From positions 18,078,712 to 18,142,711 of the forward strand of contig NC_087074.1 in the NCBI RefSeq assembly GCF_026151205.1: DNA of 64,000 nt. Direction: 5' to 3'. A program made the position numbers and the translations under genes. The stretch comes from Bolinopsis microptera. Taxonomy: Eukaryota; Ctenophora; Tentaculata; Lobata; Bolinopsidae. Under the pieces are notes generated by a model. It had not been told where the DNA came from, searched no databases, and saw nothing but the letters and a program-made list of their open reading frames with translations. The stretch's first letter is position 1. Every line of letters starts with the position of its first letter. Below are positions 24,056 to 35,334 of this stretch, one piece after another.

Positions 24056-24664
24056 TAGCTTCACGAGATAACCATACTGTTATACTGGCTGAGCGATATA
24101 GAACACTATACGTGCGTTATGCGTATGATAACGTTAACTCTATTGTTTTGCTCATTTCTTAGAAGTGGGTCCTCGGCCCAACAGGAACAGTTCATTCGCA
24201 AATGCATAATCATACACATCATATTATTGACTTATCATTCCAATACATTAGCTCAATAAATTAGCTCGTTAGCTTCTGGATATTGCTGAGTGATAAGTTT
24301 AGTACAGGTCTTATAATGCCAGTTACTGAGTTAGCAAGGTATGTTTTACCTAGATCAGCCGAATCAGACTTAGAGGCTCGGCCCTTTAGGTTACCCCGAT
24401 AAGATCATTGGTAACTTACAATTTAAACAACCTTAATAACCTTTTCCTATTTAATTGTTATCGTTTATATCTTTATATACATATTTCCCATGAGGGATGA
24501 TATCTGTTTAAAAGTTTAAAAGCTGAATCAATTATGAGACCTCCCTCAGTGTTACGCAAACTTAAACTTTTATTATCTTGTAATTATATAAACTTGTGTC
24601 TTGTATTCTACTTTTCAGTTCACTGCGATAACAATTGATTATTATACTCAGTAACAAGTGTGCA

Positions 24665-25810
24665 ATGGATGGCGAGCCCTTTAACAAAACTGTGTTTGGT
24701 ATAGCCACTCCAGAAGCCCGTTACAGCCTTGCAGCCGTGACATTCCTGGTGATATTCATCTCAATAGTGGGGAATGTTTTGGTTCTGGTGGCGTCCCTGC
24801 GTGATGCCATCAAGCTGGATAAGATATCTGTGATCTTGGTAAAGAACATTGCGATAGCTGATCTTTCGTATGCGTTCCTTGTTATTTTACAGGTGAATTT
24901 TCTTATTTCTGTTCATTTATTTATTCATATTCGTATCCCAATTGAAAAATACCATGGGTCTGTGTTCTGTTATATCTCCCAGCAAAGTGTGATTTCGGAT
25001 TACTACGATATACTTTTGATGATGTTGACGATTTGTATAATTTATAAGATAAATTCAATGCTTTTCTCTTGACTGAAACTTTTTCAGGTGGGAGTGTCTC
25101 TAATAGCACACGAATGGTTGTACGGCAAAATACTCTGTCACGTGACAACCTATCTTGAACACGTGCTCTCCGCAACAGATATCCTCCTCATCTGCGCGCT
25201 CAACATCTCTAAACTAATCGTCATCCTGAAACCCTTCGCAGCCCGCCAATGGTCCAACAAGACAGCGTATGTGATCGTAGGACTGATCTTCCTAGGAGCT
25301 AACGTGTATCCTGTGTGCGAGAGCGTGTTTAGAAAGGTGTACTTTGACTACAGGTCTTACAGGTGCACCTTCCTTCATGAAGCAGGGGTCTGGGCCTTGA
25401 CTGATCCTCTCTTCACCGTATTTATTGTAGCAATACCCACTTTAGTTATCATACTCTCAACGGTCGGACTCCTGGTTTACGTTAACAAAGTCAGTGGAAT
25501 CCACAAGAAAGCAGTGTTCACCAATGTTTGGATCTCTGCCATATTTGTCATATCTTACGCCCCCATGTGTACCTATGTTTTAGGTGAAAAGTGGATTCTT
25601 CACGATTCTAAGTCCGGAAATCTTTCAACGGACTCTGTCTATAAGAACCTCTACAGATGGGGTATGTTCTTGAAGTTTGTGAACAGTACAGCCAACCCGT
25701 TAATATACTATGCCACCATTATGAGTTTTAACACTTATGTCAAGAGTTTGTTTACAACTAAAAGACCAAAGATCAACAAGGTTGGTAAATTTGAGATGGG
25801 CGTCCTTTAG
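24665..25810 (+). CDS. Class A-like G protein-coupled receptor
   Basis: Two exons, 24665-24892 and 25088-25810 (CAG|gtgaat; TTTTTCAG|GTGGGA), giving about 316 residues. The ATG at 24665 gives an N-terminal tail with an N-glycosylation site (NKT); an in-frame ATG lies 30 bp upstream. Seven hydrophobic segments are visible: TM1 with the GN motif (VGNVLVL), TM2 with NIAIADLSY, a conserved Cys at the top of TM3 (GKILCHV), and TM7 ending in STANPLIYY (NPxxY). The DRY motif after TM3 is replaced by NISKLIV, and TM6 lacks CWxP (SYAPMC). It is an orphan receptor of an invertebrate-expanded rhodopsin-type family; the ligand cannot be predicted. A relative lies at 61947-62950. Confidence 0.85.
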
Positions 25811-27171
25811 AAAGTGTTTTATAATGAGCGTTACAAGAACTAACCTGCTTCATACATCACTTTCTCACGTTCTTTACTAATGGAGCATGATTCTTAAATG
25901 ACCTCCACGCATCAATTAGTGAGGTTCGATTACTGGTTGAGGAAGACTGATCAGTCTTTCATGTGCTCGATGGATAATAAACAGAAAACTCTCAGACGTG
26001 ATAATTGCCAATTGAGCTCACCTGGGCGAAACATTCGACCATTTTGATAGTTGTAGCGTTCCTTTTACACTGAATCAAGGTGTACTTTCCCAGATCTTCC
26101 AACTGTAACTCTGAAAATTAAGACTAAATCATCAAACTGTCCAAATGCGAGGATTTTGTTTTCTTTGTTTCGTTAATGTCGTTGACCAGTAATCATATTT
26201 AGGATAATAATAATAATAATAATAACAAAGTATTTATATCCCGCTCATATTAGCAACTAGTAACCAAGAATGGTACTAGCTACTAATGTCAGAGCGGCTG
26301 TCCAAACAAAGATAAAACTTTAATAATTTAGAATTCTCCAACAAAAAATTCTCAATTTCCTTTAAACTGCTTATTAGTAACACTAACGTCTAAAAACTAT
26401 ATTATACGACAGACATGGTGGTACAATCAGACATCAGATGGAATAAACTATAAGAGAAAATAATAATCTCGACACATAATGGTTACCTTTATTTATTCAA
26501 AAGAATTTAATTAATTGAACTTCATTATACACTCTTCTTTATTTGTAGATTAAAACAACAAACACAAACTGAGGCCTGCATCCCCGTCAATACCACACAA
26601 TTATTTAATGAGTTGCTCAAGGTAGTAGACCAGGCCGACGGATCCCCAGTCCGATTTCCCTGAGTATTGTCGCACCCAATTAAGGGAACTCGCACACTAC
26701 ATCACCCTGTACCCAACAGCTTGCAAGCAAGCTGCCGTTCACCCACCGGTTCACTGAGGTACAGGTAGATTGCCGAAGCATGTGCTACCAACTCTGCAAT
26801 CATGTGGTACCGGCCAAAGATACAGGTTTATAAAAATAAAAAATAAAAACAAGCCAGGGCATGGCAAATGGCAGTCTAGTCTCTCCGGACTCCGTGTAAG
26901 TGTAACTATACACACAACTCATGACAGTTAAAAAATCCCATGGAATAATCTACAAACTAAGGCCAGGTTCTAGGAACTTTCTAAAAAAGAACACAAATAT
27001 AAATACGACTAGGTATGTTCTAGATTATTGAAAAAATGGGTTTTTAAAGCCCGTTTAAAAGTATCAATGTTGTTAGCTTTTCTTACCGTATACGGTAGCA
27101 AGTTCCAGAGTTTTGGGGCTGCGTTGCTAAACCTCCTATCACCTAGCCTGATTTTACTGGGTCTACTAACC

Positions 27172-28815
27172 CTAGAGGTCGCACCATGTTTTCCGTATCT
27201 GAGTGATAGTGATATACCCCCTAGCAGAACAGAGATCTCTGAGGCTTTAAAGAGTCTGAAGAATCACAAGAGCCCTGGAATTGATGACATTTCCAACGAA
27301 CAGCTGAAGTATGGGGCTCCTGGTCTTTTAGACAGGCTTGAGAAACTGTTTGCACGTGTATGGGAGACGGAGAATGTGCCAGAGGATTGGGTTAAGGGTA
27401 TCATTGTTATTGTCCCGAAAAAGGGTGATACATCATTCTGCTCGAACAACAGGGGCATTACCCTACGCTCCACGGCATCAAAACTCTATCAGATAATAGT
27501 GTTGCGACGGATGAATGCGGGGCTTGAAGAACTGCTCCGAGAGAATCAGTGCGGGTTCAGGAAAAACAGGTCTTGCATTGATCAGATTTATTCACTCCGT
27601 ACTATTATTCACAACAGCATTGAGTTTAATCTCCCCCTGTACATAAATTTTGTTGACTTTAAAACTGCATTCGATTCAATTAATCGGGAGTTTATCTGGA
27701 AAGCTTTCAGTCATTATGGCTTGCCTTGTAAATACATTCGCATAATGCAAGCATTCTTTTGCGGCACCGTCAGCGCTGTCAGACATAATGGTGAGCTCTC
27801 TGATTGGTTTGACGTTACATCTGGTTCTGGGCAGGGGGATATTCAGGGTCCACCTATCTTTAATGTTTGCATCAACCTGCCTGCGCAGCGGGCTGAGGAT
27901 AACAAAGTGTTGTCACACGGGGCAGTGCTGCAGAGAGCTACCACCAGCTCTGGTCAGGATACAGTCGTCCTGGATACTGACTATGCAGATGATTTGGCTA
28001 TCATGGACAACACCAAGGACGGTCTCCAGGAGACGACTGATCTTTTATGCATGTATGCGGCTCAGGCTGGCCTCAGAATCAATGCGAAGAAAACAGAGGT
28101 TATGGCCATCGGCAAGAATACATCACAGAGGCCGTATACTGAAGCATCAACGGTGGACATTACAGTAGGAGACACGGCTATCCAGCAAGTCAGCAACTTC
28201 ACTTACCTTGGGTCGATTATATCAAGTGATGGGACTATTGACCGGGACTTGTCTGCACGGATCCAGAAAGCCTCAGGAGCATTCAATCAGCTCGGTAATA
28301 TTTGGAAGAATCGCAATATCCAAACTAACACCAAAATACGGATATATGTTGCAGCGGTTCTAACAATATTACTTTATGGAAGCGAAGTCTGGAACACTAC
28401 TTCAAAGCAACTACATCGCTTCGAAGTTTTTCATCAAAACTGTTTGAGGAGAATCCTTCGAATTAAGTGGTTCCACCGGACGAGCAATGTTCAAGTGTTG
28501 GAGCGGGCAAGAATAAACCCGGTTATAACCTACATCAGTGCCAACCGTCTTCGCTGGTTTGGACATGTTTCTAGAATGCCGGACACCAGGCTACCAAAGT
28601 ATCTACTTGACTGGACACCTGCTCACGGCCGAAGATCACGTGGGCGGCCAAGAAAGAACTGGCGAACTTGTGTCCTAGAAGACGCAGTAACATTCACAGG
28701 AGATCCAGACATTGTATTTGATAAGGTCCGAGAGTTGGCAGGAAACCGAAAGCACTGGAGAGAGATGATACGACATAAGCGGCAATTCCTTGGTGCAGGC
28801 CACTCGAATGATTGA
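27172..28815 (+). CDS. RTE-like reverse transcriptase (partial, open)
   Basis: About 547 codons without a stop, entering near EVAPCFPYLSDSDIPP. It contains the RT palm motifs NFVDFKTAFDSI, SGSGQGDIQG (with the usual R-Q-G region altered) and DYADDLAIMDN (YADD catalytic box). The C-terminal region has NRLRWFGHVSRMP and GRRSRGRPRKNW, common in RTE-clade proteins. An apparently longer ORF starting at 27028 is a chimera: its first 48 residues are element A read antisense. The catalytic box is intact, but the 5' truncation removes endonuclease and promoter. Confidence 0.85.
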   Translation, partial: LEVAPCFPYLSDSDIPPSRTEISEALKSLKNHKSPGIDDISNEQLKYGAPGLLDRLEKLFARVWETENVPEDWVKGIIVIVPKKGDTSFCSNNRGITLRSTASKLYQIIVLRRMNAGLEELLRENQCGFRKNRSCIDQIYSLRTIIHNSIEFNLPLYINFVDFKTAFDSINREFIWKAFSHYGLPCKYIRIMQAFFCGTVSAVRHNGELSDWFDVTSGSGQGDIQGPPIFNVCINLPAQRAEDNKVLSHGAVLQRATTSSGQDTVVLDTDYADDLAIMDNTKDGLQETTDLLCMYAAQAGLRINAKKTEVMAIGKNTSQRPYTEASTVDITVGDTAIQQVSNFTYLGSIISSDGTIDRDLSARIQKASGAFNQLGNIWKNRNIQTNTKIRIYVAAVLTILLYGSEVWNTTSKQLHRFEVFHQNCLRRILRIKWFHRTSNVQVLERARINPVITYISANRLRWFGHVSRMPDTRLPKYLLDWTPAHGRRSRGRPRKNWRTCVLEDAVTFTGDPDIVFDKVRELAGNRKHWREMIRHKRQFLGAGHSND

Positions 28816-28841
28816 GGAGACCTTATCAAGTATCAAGTAAG
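27172..28841 (+). mobile_element. RTE-like non-LTR element C, 5'-truncated, inserted in A
   Basis: 1.67 kb insertion in the opposite orientation to A. It is flanked by an 8-bp direct repeat TACTAACC (27164-27171 and 28842-28849), a target-site duplication. The 5' end lacks the endonuclease. The 3' end after the stop codon is only 26 bp, ending in two TATCAAG-like repeats, typical of RTE-type tails. Across the insertion, A reads continuously from SGDDLRFKV to LGDRRFSNAAPKLWN. Confidence 0.88.
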
Positions 28842-31800
28842 TACTAACCTTAAACCTTAAGTCATCGCCAGACAGTTGCCGTGTTTTAGAAAATGCTGCC
28901 TGGGAGTCAATCTGAAGAAGTTCAGACAGATATGGTGGTGCTTGGCTGTACATAACCTTATACGCCAGAAGACAAATCTTGAAACTTATTCGTTCTTCAA
29001 TGGGGAGAATGTGTGCTTTTTTGTAGTATTGAAGTATTGAAGAAGATCTACATCACGGTCATCGATGTTATAGATGAATCGTATTCCAGCATTCAGTACA
29101 GATTTGAGCTTTTTCAGTGACTTCATCGGTAGGCAAACATACAGTGCATTACAGTAGTCAAGCTTCGATATAACCAGTTGCTTCACTAGCATAACTTTTA
29201 AACTTTCATCAAGATAACATCGTATTCTCTTCAGATTAGTTAATGCCCACATTGACTTCTGTTTAACATTGTTTAGCTGTCTTTCCATGGTAAGAGCTGG
29301 GTCTAGTTTGACTCCTAAACTCTTCCAATTGTCACCGACACATTCTGTTGGCATCACTTCCGTACTCCCAAAATTAACAGAAATTTGATTCTGTCCAAAT
29401 TCTCTAAGAACCAAAGGCTTCCCAATGACTAGTAGCTCTGTTTTTGACTCATTAAGTTTCATATAATTTTCAAGCATCCAGGCCCTTATTTCATCAAGGC
29501 AGGCATTGATCTTAATTTTCATTTCACTTAGTTCTCCAGGTATTAGGGGTTCAAAAGAAATGTAGAGCTGCGAGTCATCTGCATATAGCTGAATACGAAT
29601 CCCATATTTAGCAGCTATCTTCTGAAGTTGTTTAATGTACAGGATGAACAGAATCGGTCCAAGCAAAGATCCCTGAGGCACTCCAAAAAGAAGACACATT
29701 ACATCAGATAGCTCCTGACCAACTTTGACATTGAACGATCTTGCATGAAGATAATCCTCAAACCAGCTGTTAGCTTTACCTGTGATTCCAAAATCAGCTA
29801 AGAGTTTTCTGATAAGTATCTTATGATCAATTGTGTCGAAAGCTGCTGAAAGGTCTAGCAGGACCAGTGTCACAATTCTACCCTGCTCAATTTCCCCAAG
29901 AATGTCATCAGTCATTTTCACTAATAAAGTTTCACAGCTATGTTTTGGTCTATAACCAGACTGAACTGGACAATGAAGATTTTCTGCATCCAAGTATTCG
30001 TTGAGTTGACTGAGTATGTACTTTTCAAGGATTTTGGACATAACCGGGAGATTTGAAACTGGTCTATAGTTTTTTAGACAGTCAGGATCTGCTCCATCCT
30101 TTTTGAGGGTGGGTCTGACCACTGCTCTCTTAAGATCTGATGGAAACTTAGCAGTTTCAATAGAAAGGTTGACGATGTAGCAGAGAAATGATGCTAGTTC
30201 TTTAATGCAGTGTTTCAGGAGAAACATGGGTATTGGATCTAAGTCACAGAACTTATTTGACATACTTTTCACCAGGGTTTCCATCTCGGACACTTCTACT
30301 GCTTTAAAAGTCTCTAACTTTGACTCATTTTTATCACCTCTTGGGTTTTCCTGGGGTTCGGCCGGTACATCACGAAGGTTTTCAATTGAGGACCGGATGT
30401 TTTCCACTTTTCCAGAAAAGAAAGCTTTTAGATCATCTGCAACTTCCTTGGGATTTCCAGATGGCATACTTGTCTGAGAATTACCCAACAAGCGATTGAC
30501 TTTCTTGTAAAGGGATTTAATATCACCTGATGAAGCTGTGATAGAGTTTCTATAGTATCCCTTTCTTTTTTCAAACTCCATACCCTGAAATTTATCCCGA
30601 AGTCCTACGTACGCTGATTTAAGTCCTTTTCCAGACCTCCAAGCTCTCTCTGCTCTTCTTCTCTTTCTTCTCACTTCTCTCAGCTCTTCATCAATCCAGG
30701 GAGTTTCATTAGCTTTCACTTTCCTGTCCACTTCTGGGCAATGGGTGTCCATAAGGCTCGAAAGAACCTCATTGTACTGTGTAACAGCTTCGTCTAGTGA
30801 CCAGTCAAAGTTTCCTTGGCACAGAGATGAGTTCTTCAAACTTTCTCTAAAAATGTTTTTGTCAAGATCTTTAAAATTTCGGTAATTAACCTTTTTCCAA
30901 ATCATCTTGGGTTTCTTACAGCAGTGATACTCTAAATCAAAATGAACCAGAAAGTGGTCGGAGGATGTTCCTGATTTGGTCACAGAAACTGGGCCCATTC
31001 TGGACCTAAGGTTTTCTGTAGAGAGTATAAGGTCAATTGTACCACCTTGTTCATGCGTCGCGTTGGTACAATAGGCATGATTTGATAAAGGTCATAGTCT
31101 TGTAGAAGTCTTACCAATTTCATAGGGTACAAATCATTAGGACGCTCCATGTGAATGTTGAAATCTCCCATCAGAAGAGGGATACCAGTCTTGGTACTTA
31201 AGTCATCTAGGTAGCTCTCGAACTCCTCTAGAAACATACATTCCGTGTATCTAGCTTTCTTTGTATAAGGAGGCCTGTATATGTTCACAAAGCGAATCGA
31301 ATCTGTCTCAGTCTCAGATTGGAGCAATGCTTCCATAACCTGGAACGTTTTGTACTTAGTTACTTTTTCGTTAACTTTTAAGGTTATTTCTGGTCTGTAA
31401 AGGAAAGCAATACCTCCTCCACCTCTGTGTTTCCTAGGATTTGATATTATCTCCCAGCCATAACTCTTGATCTCTTGAATCTTTACGCTATCTGCCTCCT
31501 TAAGAAACGTTTCCTGTACAAAGCAAACATCACATTTCTGATCATTGAGGTGCTCCATCACTCCCACTGTCTTATTTACAAGCGATCTGACATTAAAGGT
31601 TCCAACCCTTAGGTTTTTGTTCTCTTTGTCATTAGCTCCTTTACCCTGATTTGGTAGGAGTTTTTTGCATCACTTGATGAGTGAGTTCTGGACATGACCC
31701 ACAGTTTTTCTCTCACATAAAACGGACAAAGAGTGTCTGACGCCTTGTGTCTTGGATCTGACTTCTCTGATCGATTCTTGCTATGTGAACAGTTTGTGCA

Positions 31801-32114
31801 TCGTATGTCCCCTGTCTGTTTCTCTTTCTTCTTAATACAGTCCTTCGATTTGTGGCTTCCTGCACAGTAGAAACATGTTGGGTCTGAGTCCTTGGACTTG
31901 CAGTATATGGATCCACTTGTATGACCAAAACCTTGACAGTGATAACACTGTATAACGTGATACCTGTCTCTGACAGGGTACATTTCCAATCCCAGACAGA
32001 TCCTGTTTCCAGCCTTTTTGATAACTTCCCTTATAGCCGGTGAAACCTGTAAAACGGCAAACCTATCCTTGTCATCCATAAAGACAGCCTTGAACTCATC
32101 ACCATTTTCCATCA

Positions 32115-35100
32115 AGAAAACAACAATTTCAAGAAAACAACAATTTTATTTAGTATCAGTTAAAGCAGACAAAAACATATTTTATATATATAACTAGTGC
32201 AAACTTTAGACCATATATCTTAGGGGACTTGGAGTAGCAAGAGAGTGACCAGAAAGTATATGTATACTTTTACCAAAAATACGTCGAAATGAATCCAGGG
32301 TGATACAGGATCTGAGAGTGCAGACCATAAAGTTTACGCACCCACCCTTGCCTCCTGAATTCTTGGTTGGAAAGACAATTATGCAAAATTGGTCGTTTAT
32401 ACTCCAAGTCCCTTTGTTAATAGAAGTAGTATTATTTATGTCTGGAGTTAGCTTCATTCAATAATAACAATATCAATATAATCAATATTAATATCAATAT
32501 CAGACTAAACTATCAAATAAATAAATTATCAAATATCAATTATTAATTCATTCTGATTAAAAAGTTATAGATTAGGATATCTAATATTTAAGAATTACAA
32601 CTACAAGTTGTTAAAAACGCCCAAAATAGATCTGAGATATTTTCAGTCTGTAGTACAATAATGATAGCAATAGTTTAAATTATGTTATGTGCCGCTGCAA
32701 TTAGATTAAATTACTGTAACTTAAAATTGTTTGGAGTCCAAGTCTCTTTTAAGTCAGCAGCCTGTGATTGTATTAATAGTGCTTTCGTTCTCAATTTTAT
32801 CAAGTTAATGGAAGTTTCTAGACAATTGCTTGAAGTTAAAATTTTTTTATGAACAGTGTTCCAAAGCTTGGCTGCATTAAACAAAAAGGTATTTGATTTG
32901 TTTAGAAGAATAACTGTTAGACTCGTTGCACGGTTTGAAATGTTGATAGCCTCATAAAGGGAGTATGGGCAGTGGTACTTGATAATCTTAGAGAATTCTA
33001 AAATACAGTGATATTTGTACAAGTTTTGAGCCGTAAGAATTTTTAACCTATTAAAAATGGGTTTCGTATGCTCCTTTTCAAAATGTTTATGGCCTAGTAT
33101 TTGCATGCCATATGGTCTAGTTCTTGCACATGTTGATTGTTTATCTAGATATGAGTCGAGATCACCAAAAAGGATTCTTATACAGTGCTTCTGTGTGATA
33201 AAAAGACTATCATTTGACCGTTCTTTGAGGACAACTCCCCAAACACTTATACCATAACTTAGATGTGATTCAAATAGAGCATTATATATTTTTAAATATA
33301 GTTCAGCAGGTATCGAGTGCCGAATTCTACAGATTGCACCAGTCATGGACCTCAGTTTTTTACGGATGTAGTGCATGTGGGCAGACCAGTTTAGCTTACT
33401 ATCTATAACAACACCTAAGAATTTGGTATCCTTGACTTTAGTGATAACCTTACCATTGATGAATATTGATCTAGATTCATCTAGCAGGGTAGCAAATGGT
33501 CTAGTCCGTGCACAGGTGTCATCATATTCAGAGGCAGGTTTAAAATGGATGTAGCAGCATTTTGACATGTTGATATGAAGTAGATTACATTTCATATAAA
33601 TCGAGACATGTTTAAGCACTAAGTTGGCTTTTTTGTATGTTGCTTCTCTAGACGGTCCTGATATGAAGATATTAGTGTCATCAGCATAAAGTACAAATTT
33701 CACTTCACTGTCTGAAAAAGAGTTTACTATATCGTTCATATACAGTAGGAAGAGTAATGGCCCTAGAATTGACCCTTGAGGAACCCCGAATTCCACATCC
33801 ATTGTTTCTGATGGTACATCGTTATACATCACATACTGCTTTCTGTTAGTCAAGTAGCTTTTTAGTAAAGTTAGTGCTGTGCCCCTAATACCATAGGAAT
33901 TTAGCTTGCTTAGAAGAATATTGTGATCAAGGGTGTCAAAGGCTTTGCTCAAGTCAATGAATATGCCTAGGACATGTTTATTGCTAGCCAGGGACTTTGT
34001 AACAGAGTCTATAGATTTGTGTAGAGCATGGGCGGTAGAATGGCCTTTTCTAAATCCAAACTGCGAGTCTGTTAGTACACCTTTAGACGTGAAGAAATTA
34101 TAGAGCCGTTTGTAAATGACCTTCTCGAAAATTTTTCCAAATAAAGGTAATATTGATACAGGCCGATAATTTTCAATACATTCCTTATTGTCTTTCTTGT
34201 AAATAGGAATAACTTTACCAGTTTTAAAAATACTTGGGAATGTTCCACTTTGTATGCATATGTTGTAAAGCCTAGCCAAGGTACCAGCGATGAGCTTTGC
34301 CGATTTTTTTACAACGATTATAGGTATGTCACTTGCCTTGCCATTTTGAAAATCTCTGATGACCTCGATAATCTCATCTTCATTAGTTTCTTCTAGGTAT
34401 ATGGAGTCAGACACTGAATTAGACATGAATTGAGCAAATGATTCTACTGGTTCCAGAGAAATACTAATATTGTTCGACAATACATTTCTATTGAGATTGC
34501 TTGCAAGAGATGTAAAGTATTCACAAAATTTGTTAGCAATTATTCGTCTGCAGGTAATTCTCTGGCCATCTATGACAAAATCGTCCTTACATCTAGACAC
34601 ATTCTTACCACGGAGTTCATTGATAACTTCCCAGGTCTTTTTTGAGTTCATGCTGTACTTCTCGAATTTTCTAGTATAGCACATAACTTTTGCCATATTT
34701 ATTGAGTTTTTGAGAAACTTGTCGAATTCCTTGTAGCAGATGTGCTTGTTTTGATCCCCGTCAGGTAGTTTTAATGTACAAGTCTTCTTCCATTCGAAAT
34801 ACAACCTAGCTTTCTTGTCTATGGAATTAATTAGCCCCTGGGTAATCCAAGGGTTAGTTATGCTGTTGCGTTTAGTGGTTCTAGGAGTAAGAAGTTTGCA
34901 AGACAAATCTATCTTTTCTTGAAATAACTGCATGAAAGAGTCAAATGTGTCACAGCTGTACTGGAACCTATCTATATCGTTTTCTATTTCAAGACAGAGC
35001 TTCTCTAGGTTAGCATTACTATAGTCGTAGTGTATGGTAATTTTGTCTGGTGAATCAGGTTTAGGCACAGAGTTAGGGGGAAGCTCAACAAGAGTGAATA

Positions 35101-35334
35101 CAGGGTGATGGTGGGAGATATTATCAGATATCACACCAGAAATAAGGGATTGGTCTACTACATTGGTGTGGATATTGTCAATACAAGTCCTGGAACAGCC
35201 AGGCATTTGGTGTGTTGGTACTGATATGGTTGGTGTGAAGCCGTTGTTGAATATTATTTCTTGGAATTTGTCCTCTGATGGAGATGGGTCTTTCAAAATG
35301 TTGACATTGAAATCACCAAGAATGTATACTTTTT
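32115..35334 (-). mobile_element. CR1/Jockey-like non-LTR element B, nested in A
   Basis: 5'-truncated element inserted in ORF1 of A in the same orientation. It is flanked by a short target duplication (CATCA on the plus strand, 32110-32114 and 35335-35339). The 5' end falls inside the endonuclease domain. The 3' UTR (32115-32710) finishes with two copies of a TTGAAATTGTTGTTTTC-like unit. A second, decayed copy lies at 59923-60836. Confidence 0.85.
32711..35332 (-). CDS. CR1/Jockey-like endonuclease (partial)-reverse transcriptase, intact frame
   Basis: About 870 codons with no stop. It enters in the endonuclease at VYILGDFNVNILK (GDFN motif), passes the SDHHP-like site (ISHHHPVF), then RT motifs: IFIDLSKAFDTLDH, FGVPQGSILGPLLF and FVLYADDTNIFI. 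The C-terminal region has NAAKLWNTVHKK. The open frame suggests a fairly recent insertion, younger than A. The two CARTRP repeats inside the thumb/C-terminal region (about residues 600 and 720) are unusual. Confidence 0.87.
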   Translation of the reverse strand, partial: KVYILGDFNVNILKDPSPSEDKFQEIIFNNGFTPTISVPTHQMPGCSRTCIDNIHTNVVDQSLISGVISDNISHHHPVFTLVELPPNSVPKPDSPDKITIHYDYSNANLEKLCLEIENDIDRFQYSCDTFDSFMQLFQEKIDLSCKLLTPRTTKRNSITNPWITQGLINSIDKKARLYFEWKKTCTLKLPDGDQNKHICYKEFDKFLKNSINMAKVMCYTRKFEKYSMNSKKTWEVINELRGKNVSRCKDDFVIDGQRITCRRIIANKFCEYFTSLASNLNRNVLSNNISISLEPVESFAQFMSNSVSDSIYLEETNEDEIIEVIRDFQNGKASDIPIIVVKKSAKLIAGTLARLYNICIQSGTFPSIFKTGKVIPIYKKDNKECIENYRPVSILPLFGKIFEKVIYKRLYNFFTSKGVLTDSQFGFRKGHSTAHALHKSIDSVTKSLASNKHVLGIFIDLSKAFDTLDHNILLSKLNSYGIRGTALTLLKSYLTNRKQYVMYNDVPSETMDVEFGVPQGSILGPLLFLLYMNDIVNSFSDSEVKFVLYADDTNIFISGPSREATYKKANLVLKHVSIYMKCNLLHINMSKCCYIHFKPASEYDDTCARTRPFATLLDESRSIFINGKVITKVKDTKFLGVVIDSKLNWSAHMHYIRKKLRSMTGAICRIRHSIPAELYLKIYNALFESHLSYGISVWGVVLKERSNDSLFITQKHCIRILFGDLDSYLDKQSTCARTRPYGMQILGHKHFEKEHTKPIFNRLKILTAQNLYKYHCILEFSKIIKYHCPYSLYEAINISNRATSLTVILLNKSNTFLFNAAKLWNTVHKKILTSSNCLETSINLIKLRTKALLIQSQAADLKETWTPNNFKLQ

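Larger units (their letters stand above)
19291..24634. other. Gene-poor region with small repeats
   Basis: I find no convincing coding exon here. The few ORFs are short and of low complexity (for example asparagine runs near 22110-22170). Upstream exons of gene X may lie here undetected. The recognisable content is two MITE-like elements, an inverted repeat, a strong hairpin and a triplicated 14-bp motif, each listed separately. Confidence 0.45.
27009..31640 (-). pseudogene. Element A ORF2: endonuclease-reverse transcriptase (broken)
   Basis: Reads from VGTFNVRSL (about 31610) through the AP endonuclease (VQETFLK, NIYRPP, MGDFNIHM), then RT (LLDLSAAFDTIDH, FGVPQGSLLGP, YADDSQLY) and the C-terminal NAAPKLWN block ending at a TAG at 27009. 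Defects: a one-base frameshift in the endonuclease near 31050 (before TIDLIL), another in an A-run near 29015 after the RT, and the insertion of element C between 27171 and 28850. The start overlaps the ORF1 end in another frame, as in related elements. The element is no longer able to make a continuous ORF2 product. Confidence 0.85.
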
